DNA of 64,000 bases from NCBI GenBank assembly GCA_964016985.1, contig OZ024828.1, positions 9,328,610 to 9,392,609 on the forward strand. Direction: 5' to 3'. Position 1 is the first letter of the stretch. Each line of letters starts with the position of its first letter. Origin of the DNA: Anodontia alba (lineage: Eukaryota > Mollusca > Bivalvia > Lucinida > Lucinidae). A program made the translations under genes and the position numbers. Under the pieces are notes generated by a model. It worked only from the letters and a program-made list of their open reading frames with translations. It did not search any database and was not told the DNA's origin. Below are positions 1-10,700 of this stretch, piece by piece.

Positions 1-408
1 AACAAACAAATGACATTTTTACACACATTTACAAGATTTGAAACAATTCACACTGGCAGTTTGGTTTTTTTTTAACAATTAAAGCACGAACAATACCCCA
101 AAGCATACATGATTCAATCTATATGCGAATTATGATCGGATAAGCAGTACTTTTTTAACTAAAACAACGTGATTCCCTACACAAAAAGGGTCCTTATGTA
201 ATATGCGAACAATGCAGGCCCTGATCAGCCTGCGCATAAGCGCAGGCTGACCTGGGCCTGCATTGTCCGCTTACAGAATTAATGGATACTGTAGTATATG
301 TTGATGGACAGAAAATGCTCAGATTAGACTGTACCATTGCACATGTTGATCTGGACCTACATAGTCTACAGCATAAGGGCCCTTTTCGTGCATTGCTCAT
401 CACATGTG

Positions 409-687
409 CATCACGAAAACATGCCTATATAACTTTGACCCCCTTAAACCCCACTTTTATATAGCAAAACTGGGGTTTACAGGGGTATACATTATTTTCC
501 TTATTTCTGCTCAAAAACATAGATTGTGGGTACTTGTTAGAACTGCCTCGTCAAGGCGGTTCTAACGAGTACCCACAATCCATGTTTTGAGCAGAAATAA
601 GAAAAATATCAGGATTTTTTATTTGAAAATTTTCATTTTTTGATGGTAAAATTTTCAGTATATTTTAATAGGCGTGTTTTCGTAATG
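409..687 (+). mobile_element. Family A foldback MITE
   Basis: Reference copy. About 280 bp, ends CATCACGAAAACATGCCTAT and ATAGGCGTGTTTTCGTAATG (reverse complements apart from two or three bases). Inside are three successive hairpins: a TAAACCCCA/TGGGGTTTA pair, a central stem of about 50 bp per arm with core GTGGGTACTCGTTAGAAC-GCCTC, and a TGAAAATTTTCA-type stem. No coding capacity. Orientation plus is defined by the TAAACCCCA hairpin coming first. Confidence 0.85.
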
Positions 688-1150
688 ATTTACAATATGA
701 GAAAAGGGCCTTTTGAACAGTAAAGGCTTAGATCTAATTCCATACAGATGCATCTGGACCAGCACTTTCTCTCTTGATCGAGCAGTACTCACTGATCCTG
801 TAAGCAGGCATCAAAGATCTTTATTAGACTGCATGTAAAGGCTGATCCAGGTCTTTCCTGTCCGTATGAAGAAAGCTTGGGTTCTTAGATACCTATTGAG
901 CACAGAGTGCAGACTCTGATTAGACTGGGCAGATGCCCAGACTGATCTGATTCTTTGCTGGGTGCACATCCAATTTGTTGGTTTTGCCATGCACTGACTC
1001 ATTCATAAACAAAAACAATTATCTGACTACCCCTCCTATCTGGACCATTGTTCCAAGAATTTCTTAAAAAGACTGCATACTTTTATCAACAAATTAATAA
1101 GGGTGATAACTTGTAACTTCTTCTTTGCTTTCCTGCAATAAAAACTGGAT

Positions 1151-1209
1151 CTACTCTAAAAGGAAAGAATTTGCTCCACTTTGGAGCAAATTCTTTCCTT
1201 TTAGAGTAG
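1151..1209. repeat. Perfect 28-bp-arm hairpin
   Basis: CTACTCTAAAAGGAAAGAAT begins the left arm; 28 bp, a 3-base loop, then the exact reverse complement. Related hairpins occur at 17184-17242 and 42836-42894. Confidence 0.9.
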
Positions 1210-2472
1210 ACTCCTTTTCAGAAGGACACTCTTGTACAATAAAGCAAACAGGAAGTTACAAATGTTGTCTCCCTTGGGAAGAAATGAAGAAAATGTACCC
1301 AGTGTATCGAGTCCCCTTAACGATGACCCTTCTCTTGTGTTAATACTAAATGAGGGCCTGTTAACATTTTCAGGCCTGCTGATTAAGATGGTTTTATGTT
1401 ATATGGTAGTGGCTTTTTTTTTTTTTTTTTTTAATTTCTCCAGAAAAATATTATCTTATGATTTCATATAATGAATATGTTTTAACACTTACCACTGTGA
1501 GTAAAAAATTCAGCAGACAACTCTTTTAAAATATTTTTCTTATTTTTCCCAGAAAATAGGTCATGCAAATTGTCTGGTGGCATGTCAAAGCCTATTTTCT
1601 GGGAAAAATATAGAAAAAAAAAAATATCGCCATCTGCTGAATTTGCCCAGACAGGGTAAAAGTTCTGGAGAAGTAAAAAAAAAAAAAAGAAGATATTTAT
1701 ATCCTGTCAACTGGAGCTATGATCTGGTAATGAATATTGCACTTTGTCAATCATGAATCTTACATATTCATATGTTCGTAAAAATTCAACAGGAATGCTG
1801 CAACGTAAACTCCAACTGAAAGCACTATTTGTCCAATTAAGCCAATGTCTCTTCAGCATTGATAGCGTACACTCTGACTAAATCAACACTTGACACACAT
1901 GTTCCCATAAATAAATATGCAAATTTTAAAGCACAAAGCATCACAAGTTTCAAACTAACGGCATGACACATTTCACGATACAACTTGCATTACACCGTTT
2001 TTCCTGAATATAGGTATAAGTCAATAAATGTGATCCTGCTATACAAATGATAATAAACATGTTTTCACATCCGCCACATGTCACATGTTGTTTTCTATCC
2101 TTTTTATCGTTTCACATCATTTCTGCTAATTACCATTTAATTATATCACAATTATTTCTTAATTTGTCACTGCACTGTGATTTAAATCCACCATGGAACA
2201 TTAAAAAATACCTAAACTGTAATCCTTGTTTTCATGCTGTTAATACAAATTTTACACTTTTTAAATGTTACAACAACTAATACATAGCTCATACCCTGAT
2301 AAATATCTCCCTTATTTCTCGACATAAACATTTATTGTGGACACTGATTTGAAGCACATCAGTGAAGAGCTTCTAATGAGAAACCACAACCTATGTTTTT
2401 GTAGAGTAATAAAAAAATATCAATGCATTTGGGCTGACGAAATGTGTCTTACTAAGAGCTATACTACATTAT

Positions 2473-2748
2473 CATTTCGAAAACATGCCTGTTCAAATAT
2501 AGAGAAATTTACCACAAAAAAAAAAATGAAAACTTTTTTGAGGAAAAATTCTGGTAGTTTTCACATTTCTGCTCAAAAATATAGATTGTGGAGGCAGTTT
2601 AATGTGGTGAGGTGGTTCTAATGCATACCCATAATCTATGTTTTTGAACAGAAATAAGAAAATAATGTATAACCCTGTTAACCCCAGTTTTACTATATAA
2701 AAGTGGGGTTTAAGGGGGTCAGCATTATATAGGCATGTTTTCGTGATG
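2473..2748 (-). mobile_element. Family A foldback MITE, diverged
   Basis: Ends CATTTCGAAAACATGCCT and GGCATGTTTTCGTGATG; the left half of the central stem has lost the core sequence. Confidence 0.75.
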
Positions 2749-2869
2749 ATTGTCAAAGTACACTCATCAAAATTTATCTACATCTAGTTCTAAGGAAAAC
2801 TTTATAACTATCCAAAAGCTACTTAGCTCTTAAAGCATTAATCACAACAGCAGTAATCAACATAATATA

Positions 2870-3204
2870 CCGTATTCAATCTAATTACCGCACATGCTCC
2901 TATAAGCGCACAGTCAAGCAATTTAGTAGTTTTTAGGTTACAGCCAATGTACTTTTATCCACTTCTTTATAAAAATATGTTGTGGGTACTCGTTTGAATT
3001 GCCTCGACTAGTCGAGGCAATTCAAACGAATACCCACAATATATGCTTTTATACAGGAAATAAGATAATCATATCGCATAAGCAGCTCGTTGTCATCTGC
3101 TGATCTTTCTTTAAAGTGTGTCCTTATCAGGTGGATATTATTATGTTTTTTCCAGTAATTTTGAAAATTTTAAATGCACAGTGCGGTAATTAGGTCAAAT
3201 ACGG
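2870..3204. mobile_element. Family C TA-flanked MITE
   Basis: TA|CCGTATTCAATCTAATTACC at left and its near reverse complement at right, ACGG|TA, so a TA target duplication as in Tc1/mariner-type insertion. Centre is a perfect stem with core GTGGGTACTCGTTTGAATTG. Confidence 0.85.
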
Positions 3205-3507
3205 TAACATACTTTTATTTATTTTTAGAGAAAATAAGGTTTGGAATTTCATGTGAATCCTCCGCATCAAGCCTTATTCAGTCTAAAATTAATAAAACAA
3301 AAAATTAAAATGTTGTCTGCTGCAATTTTGAATGGTGCTTTAAGTTTTCATTGATATTCTGTTGAAACATAGCTCTAGATAAGAGAGAATTAAAACAAAA
3401 ATATCAATAAACTCAAATCTGTCTCTCAGACCACAACTATCAATAGATGATCCTTTGTATTTTCATAATGCCCTGTATTAAGAAACCACCTGCCCTAAAA
3501 GAACATA

Positions 3508-4860
3508 CAGTCGACTCGTTATCTCGAACTTCACGGGACCTGATAAAAATTTTCGAGTTATCAGTAGTTCGAGACAACCAAATTGTGACGTTATAGGTAT
3601 GACGACTGTTCGCCTCTGTTCGCCAAAATGTGCATGGAAGGCATATGTATACGGCAATTTAAATAATTTACGCGTACTTCAGTTTACATTGTTACTGTTT
3701 GTTTTAGGAGATGCAATGGTTCTCTTGGAATAATATCATCAATAAATGTTAATAATAATAAATTTCAAACGTCTCTTGTTGTCTTTTAATACTCCTGCAA
3801 ATTTGGATTTCCATATGAGCTATAAATAAATTATTGGTTTCCGGGTTGTGTTATGAACTGGTTTGGATTAGCTCCCTTTGCATAGATGACTCGATAAAGA
3901 GTTGACTGGTTTCCGATTTTGCATAAAACGCTTACAATGTCAAGCGGCAGCTGTAAGCTAGTTTGGATTATCTCCCCTGGCATAAACAAACCATCTCAGA
4001 GCGGCAAACTGTAGATCCTGCAGAGAAAGCTCGTTATGAACAGTCTCATCTGGACCTACATTTTTTGTGCGGGTATCCGTACCAGTCTACAGGATCGGAA
4101 GGGTTAACATCGGTACCCACGTGTGATTTGAGGCCGTGCACGACAACTCCTATTAGAGGACTGTGGGACTGTCAAAGACTGGGATCAGCCTGCACGCCCA
4201 CAAATTTTCCATTATATGCATAAGCCTTATCTGGGCTTACCAAAGAGCACCACCTGACCAAAGAGTAACAAGCGAAGATTCAGAATTAGCTAGCCTGATC
4301 AATACAGGCTGATCTGAGTCGGAACCTGTCGCGCACTGACTTTTCTTGAAGACGCTATATCATTCAGACGGACAGTTCTCAATAGTGAAGAGCATATCTA
4401 AATTATAAATTAAAGAAACTTCGTTGATTAATCTTCCATAACACTATTCTGGGCCGCTTTTTATCTTACAAACCCGACTCGACACGCACGTGATTTCATA
4501 ATTACGGATTTTAGACATTGTTTGTGTTGTTTGTAATTACCTGGACAAAGGGGAAAATTAAAATACTGATTTATTTATCAATGGCCTATTATGATTTTCA
4601 TTAACTGAGAGACCGGCGGCGCCGCATCTTACATTTTTTTCCTTCGTCATGGTCCGAGTTCGAGATACGCGGTAGTAAAAACTGTGAAAAATATATTTAG
4701 GGACTGAAAATGATGGACGAGATAGCCGAAGTGCCGACATAAAAGTAGTTCGACATACGCAAAGCTGAAATACATAGGGAAAATAATCGGGACTTAGAAA
4801 TCAGTTCGACATAAGTGATAGGATCGAGATAAGAGGGGTCGAGATAACGAGAGTCAACTG
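3508..4860. mobile_element. pogo/Tc1-like non-autonomous element, 1353 bp
   Basis: Flanked by TA on both sides. Ends CAGTCGACTCGTTATCTCGA and, in reverse complement, CAGTTGACTCTCGTTATCTC. The interior has no recognisable transposase frame and contains secondary TCGACATA/GAGATACGCGG phrases repeated near the right end. A truncated relative lies at 55172-55492. Confidence 0.8.
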
Positions 4861-4887
4861 TATTTTTGCACTTCCTGAAATGGTCTC

Positions 4888-5106
4888 TTAACCCACTGTA
4901 GTTTGGAAACCCCAAAGAGTAGGCTAACAGTGTAGACCCAGTTCAGATGCTGCAGAATGTGACATCTGATCAGGGTCTTCACTGTTCACAATTAGTTTAA
5001 TAGCCATTTTTCTCTAAGAATATCTAAATCTTATAGCCAGACATACCTAAAACTGAAATTGGACTTTATATAGCACAGCAGAGTCCAATCAGTCTACAAT
5101 GGGTTG
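4888..5106. mobile_element. Family J palindromic element
   Basis: Inverted ends TTAACCCACTGTAGTTTGG and ...CTACAATGGGTT; interior has a GTGTAGACCCAGTTCAGATG-type palindrome. About 220 bp. Confidence 0.7.
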
Positions 5107-6044
5107 AGAGTTTTGACTGTACAATTTGGATGGAAACAAAATCTTATCTACAGCCATGTCAGACAAGCAACAAAACTAATTGCAAGCTTTTCTGCTTTCA
5201 ACATCTTTCAGAAAGCCATTTTTTGCCTTGTGCTTTACACAGAAGTGGTAAATTTACAAACTTTTGTTATGATTTAATGCAAAAACATTTTGTCTGTGCT
5301 CATAAAGCCTTACTCTAGTCATTAATTTAAGAAAAAAAAATCAAATATTTGCATTTCTTAATAGTAAAAATGACTGCAAATTGTGCAAAAATTGATAGAG
5401 CAGTTAAATAATTTATTACAGGCAGATTTTCAATAAATTTCATGCGTTCAAATTTTCTGAAATTTTAATAATATCGTTGTGAAATACCAGTATTAAAAAT
5501 CAGTAAAAAAAGAAAATATTTTCTAAGATAAAAATTAAAAAAAAAAATTTTTTTTACAATAGAAATTGCATAAGTTGGACCAATTTTGAGCCATAAGTAT
5601 AATTTTAGTGTCAATATTTGAAAACAAAGCACAGAAACAAACAGTCATATAGTTTCAGATAAGATATGCTCAATCTGAACAAATTACTTTCATTAAAAAT
5701 AAAACGCCAAGCAAAAAACATCTTTCCAAGTGATGATGAAAGGACAGTAGAGTATTATACTTGCAATATTTTTGTTTTTGGTTGTTGTTTGATTTTCAGT
5801 AAATTATTATATGTAACTATATAAATAACTAATCTACGACTGACCTAACTCCAGAATTTGCAATGATAGATTCATAACAAGCAACAATAACATGCATAAC
5901 AAAAATATTTCAATAACCGACAAAAACCTTGCAAATGGAATCTCTGAGTCTGATTTCAGTGATGGTAGAATCAAGCTATTATCCAGTTCATAAAAAAGCA
6001 TCATATACTTTCTTCTAAATAATGTGAAAATTTTCAGAGCTAGA

Positions 6045-6270
6045 TATGGTAAATGTCCAAAAATTTTAAACACTTTATGCACTATTTTCTTCCCCTAAAT
6101 TTCATTTTTTATACATTTTTTTTTTTTCCACAAAATCTTTAGTGGGACGACAAACAGAATAGACCCTGATCAGACTGCTTTTTCAGGAGCAGTCTGATCT
6201 TGGTCTGCACTGTTTGCATTTGAAAATTTTTCAAGCAATTTGGTGTACAAATTTTAGGACATTTACTGTA
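6045..6270. mobile_element. Family N palindromic element
   Basis: Inverted ends ATGGTAAATGTCCAAAAATT and AAATTTTAGGACATTTACTG around a CCTGATCAGACTGCT hairpin. About 225 bp. Confidence 0.7.
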
Positions 6271-7034
6271 TATATTTTTAGCAGCTAGATTTTTAACCCA
6301 TATATGCTTACTGTGAACTTTAGTAATTGGCAAAAGTGACAGTTTTGTTTTTGTTTGTTTGTTTGTTTCAAGAAAGATATAGCTTGACATGTTAAAAAAT
6401 GTAATCTTAGCATCATATCGAGGGTTGAGCGCAAGACTATCGTAAGTCAGATGATTGTTTTTCCCCAAACCTAATCTCCTCACCATGAAGGCGTTATGAA
6501 GATTACAACATTTCTTTCTGTAAACAATGAAAATTTAGGTGCCATTGCTCGTATGAGCAATGGCACCTAAATTTGCATTGTTTACAAAGGGGTCCAAGTT
6601 GCCCCTAAACAAGGGTTTCAAAAATACGTTTGAGTTACCATAGTCTTGCGCTCAACCCTCGATATAGGCAAATTCAACAGTCTACAAATAAGAAATATTT
6701 TTCTTAAGTTTTTGCAGAAATGTAAATTGTCTTATTTTCTGAAAAATATTTCTAAATATCATCTGCTGCTATCTAAACTGTCAAGCAGATAATTCCCATA
6801 AAATGTCAAGTCATATATTCTCTGAAAACAAAAAAGCAGCATTTTTTTTGTGTTTTTTAAATGTGAAAACATCACCTGCTAATTTTTTAAGTTCAGCAGG
6901 TTAAAATTTAACAACTGGACATACATCACATTTCAACAATACCCATACAATGTGCATTTATCATCAACTCACAACAGTACAGATCCAGATAAGGGTAGCA
7001 TTTAAATGATTTTTTTTTTTTGTTCTTTTAGCAC

Positions 7035-7125
7035 AGAAACATATCTTGAGGGTACTCATTAGAATCACCTCTTTGAGAGGATTCCAATGAGTACCCGCAA
7101 GATATGTTTTTGATACAAAAATAAC
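7035..7125. repeat. Family B core hairpin
   Basis: Stem ACATATCTTGAGGGTACTCA with its complement, carrying the TACTCATTAGAA core around a 3-base loop. Confidence 0.75.
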
Positions 7126-7267
7126 AAAAAACACAATTTCAATTTCTGCATAAAAAATATGTTGTGGATACTCTTTGGATGGGCTTTGCTAACGGGCTTC
7201 CACTGAGAAATCACAACATACTTTTTATAGAGAAATCAGAAAAATTATCCAAGATTTATAACTCCTC

Positions 7268-7273
7268 TTTATT
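7268..7273 (-). promoter_or_regulatory. Candidate polyadenylation signal AATAAA
   Basis: First AATAAA on the gene strand downstream of the stop codon, about 245 nt into the presumed 3' UTR. It lies next to a degenerate family-B hairpin, so it may be repeat-derived. Position of the true cleavage site is unknown. Confidence 0.25.
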
Positions 7274-7516
7274 AAGTCCTCTGACAATATTTGCCTTATC
7301 TGGAGCCATGCAACATTTAGAATATGAGTTGTTCACAATGACGAACAATTAGTGCTTTCCAACATCAAATACATCGGCTGGTCCACATTTTGAATGCATG
7401 ATATAGTAATTCAGTTCATCGTTACTGGTGTAAAATGTCACAGACACAGGGTTCCATGAAAATAATTACATTTAGCAGTTTCAGTTAAGTTCTTGCAGCA
7501 TTCCTGTTGTTTACCG

Positions 7517-7730
7517 TCAGACGAACGTTGACATCGCTGATGGAGCGTTTGGTTCGGAGGTGGGTTTAGCATCTCCATACTGTCCAATAAATGACCCATC
7601 CTCATTAAATTTACTCGGATCTACATCTCCGTACTCTGCCATACTGTCTGTTTCACTTCCGCCAACAACTTTTTCTGTATCATTATCGAAGGAATCGGGA
7701 CTACCAGCAGCTAAAGGCTCTGTTTCACCA
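7517..7730 (-). CDS. Nrg: Neuroglian last coding exon: FIGQY ankyrin motif, STFV C-terminus
   Basis: Enters in phase 2 (AA plus T gives Asn) after a ctgatacag acceptor. It encodes an acidic tail [31 protein letters not shown], the ankyrin-binding core [15 protein letters not shown], and ends PSAMSTFV followed by TGA at 7519-7517. FIGQY is the conserved ankyrin site, whose tyrosine is phosphorylation-regulated in relatives. T-F-V-COOH fits a class I PDZ ligand. Only this one 3' coding end is visible; no second alternative C-terminal exon was found. Confidence 0.96.
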
Positions 7731-10700
7731 CTGTATCAGAGATTTAAAGAGAAAAAAAAAATGATGATAAAATAAAGCATACTGTATTCAACCTCAAGTA
7801 TAATCTCAATGGCTCGAACACGGATGGCTTGTTTACCATGGATGATTCAAACTCTTTTTTCAGTCCCTACAAAATTCTTCCAATAGCTCAAGAAAACAAA
7901 TATTTAGGGATTTTTTCTTATTTTGTCATGGAATTATATGTTGAGTGTACTCATCAGAATTGCCTCATCGAGGCAATTATAATGAGTACACTCAACATAC
8001 AATCATTGTGTTGAAAATTGAAAATATTTCCCTAAATTATCGCTATTTGTTTCCTGAACTGGTGCCATGATTAACCCTCAGTGGCTCGAACTACCCATGT
8101 CTCGAACGAATTTCCATGGTCCCAAAGAGCCACTGAGGTTTGACTGTAATTACTGCACTAAGGTTTTTCAAAATTACAGGCAAAATGAATAATTAACCAG
8201 TTACAACGAACGGTTTCAGAGAAAACAGATGTCCCTTACCCACCCAGCCCCTCAGTGTAAATTTTCAGTTTTTCTACTGCTGTAACCATGAAAATTAGGT
8301 CAAGGTTACCAAAATCTAACCAGTTCTTTGTTATGTCCCAATTATATATCCATGAAAATTTGGTAAGAATCCGACCACTTGTTCACAAGATATTGTGCAG
8401 ACAAGAAAGTGTGATGCCCACGGCAATGCTGACACCAATGCCAATGCAATAAATATGTCCCCCCCCCTCTTAGGTGGGGATGAGAGTTGGTGGAGGGGTG
8501 GGGGGGGGGGGGGCTATAGGTATCCACTTAATATGTGTACACTTAACATAAAGATCAATAGAAGTTTTCATGAGAGGAATGTGTAATGATGTGTATGTGA
8601 ATTTTTTTCTGATTTTCTTTATAAAAGCATATGTTGTGGTTATTCATCTGAATTGCAAGTTCAGACAATGCAAATGAGTACCCACAACATTTGCTTTTAT
8701 AAAGAACTGGATAAAGTACAAAGACAGTAATCAAGAATTGCTTGACAGTGCACTTATTGCAGTATCTGTGGTAAATATTATGAATATGGTAATCATAAGT
8801 ACATTAGTACACTCAATTAGCTCTTCCAAACTAATTAGACTTACCAAAACCCTGTCATCATGAAAACACGTTTATTCAAATATACTGAAAATTTCATCAC
8901 CAAAAACTGAAAGCTTTCTGATAAAAAAAAATGATATTTTTCATATTTCTGCTCAAAACATAGATTTTGGGTACTCGTTAGAATGTCTCATGTTTTCTAG
9001 CAGAAATAAGGAAAACATGTATACCCTGCCAACTCCAGTTTTACTATATAAAAGTGGGGTTTAAATTAAATTAAATTATATAGGTATGTTTTGATGGTGT
9101 GTTTCAAATCTACAATGCAATCTTAGGTCCATGTAAGGTGACAATTTAGGATAATATTTTTGTTATATTTCTGCATCAAAAAAAAAAAAAAAAAAAAATT
9201 GAGGGTATGGTAAATATATGTCCTAAAATTTTAAACACTTTACATCATTGTTTTTGCGTGAATTTCAGTTTTGTTTTTTGCAGTTGTTTCACAAAATACA
9301 TGGTGGAATGGCAAAAAGTGTAGATCCTGATTCGATTGCTCATTTATGAGCAGTCTGATATGGATCTGTAGTTTGCATATGCCATTTTGTAAGGAAAGTT
9401 ATTTTACAAAATTTTAGGACTCTTGCTGTACTCACTGGAATTCCCTAACTTAGATGATCCTTATGAGTATCCAAGAGGCATGTATTGATGTAAAAATAGC
9501 AAAGTGGGTGGAGAGATTTCAATGTACCAATAGGATTCATTTTGGAGCAAACACAACAAAAATACTAGGATATGTAATAATGAATAATAAAAGGTCAAAA
9601 AGACCTGTTAGAATTGAGGCATGCTACTTCAGGGTCATGTCAGAACTTCAGGATCATGTTAGAACTGTCAAATTATTTCAGGGCCATGTTAGAACTGAGA
9701 TATGTTATTTCAGGAGCATGTCAGAACTGAGATATGTTACTTCAGGGCCATGTTAGAATTGAGAGATGTTACTTCAGGAGCATGTTAGAACTGAGATATG
9801 TTACTTCAGGGCCATGTTAGAACTAAGAGATGCTATTTCAAGGCCATGTTAGGACTGTGAGATGATTTATTTCCCTTGACAGTGTTTCCATATCCTTTTA
9901 AAAGAAATAAAAATAATCAATCTACTCACTTTTTGTTAAACTCATTGAAATGATCTTTTGTTGCTGCTTCTGGATCTGTGCCTCTTAACCTCTCTCTTTC
10001 TTGAACTGTTCATGAAAAAAAAATCAGGTTCCAGATAACAACATATATTTTTATTATATACTTAACAGTGAAGTATGGGGATTTCTCAGTTAAATCACAA
10101 TGTGACAATATGATAGCAGTAACTAGTGAACTATTTCACAGTGACAGAACTGTTATTATAGACTGTTGCCCACGTTATTGCATTTCATCTTGATGTCCTC
10201 AGCTGCCAAAAGAGACATAAATCCTACCTAATGAAAGGTGTTACCAAAATGTCATGAAACATCATGAGGTGACATCAATTTTGCTAATGAAGGGACTGAA
10301 TAACAACCTTTTCCTTCTTTCTTTATTGTTCCTCCGCTCAAATAAAAACAATTTTGTGGCACTTTCAAGAAGACAGTACTAGCAAAAAAAGGTATATAAT
10401 AAACAGACTAATGAACAGTGTTTGCTTGATATGAAAAATATGTCACTCAGGAGCATGGATAACTCGATAAATAACTCATTCCTTTGGAACTTGTTATTGC
10501 TGAATTAACATTCTCCTTCATGACAGATTTTCCATCTAAAAAACACTGTTGATTATTCTCTATATAACTCTTATGCAGATGACAAATCTGTGTCAGAGCT
10601 GCAGATAAGATGCTTTTTTTCATCCGAAATGTACTGAATTTTTTCTTACATGTCCATGAAAACATATGTTGTGGGTACTCATTAGAAGCATCTCAGTGAG

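Larger units (their letters stand above)
1..7516. other. Neuroglian 3' UTR and downstream DNA; no further gene seen
   Basis: No coding exon recognised. Holds a GGCCCTGATCAGCCTGCGC-type palindrome (about 203-275), family A copies, a perfect hairpin (1151-1209), a family C element, a 1.35-kb pogo-like element, family J and N elements, a small hairpin at about 6532-6590, and a family-B hairpin (7035-7125). 1613-2472 and 5107-6044 are AT-rich with nothing recognised. How much is 3' UTR cannot be told. Confidence 0.6.
7731..9929 (-). other. Intron between the two cytoplasmic-tail exons
   Basis: Contains a family D element (7795-8146) abutting a family C element that is interrupted by a family G element (about 8193-8525), a G-rich run (8490-8514), a family A copy, a family N element and a 31-bp minisatellite. 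Confidence 0.85.

Noticed and set aside
3963..4223. 86-residue frame inside the 3508-4860 element as a transposase remnant
   Set aside because: No DDE, helix-turn-helix or other conserved residue pattern could be seen.
9454..9756. 100-residue plus-strand frame
   Set aside because: The second half is the 31-bp minisatellite and the rest has no domain or splice support.
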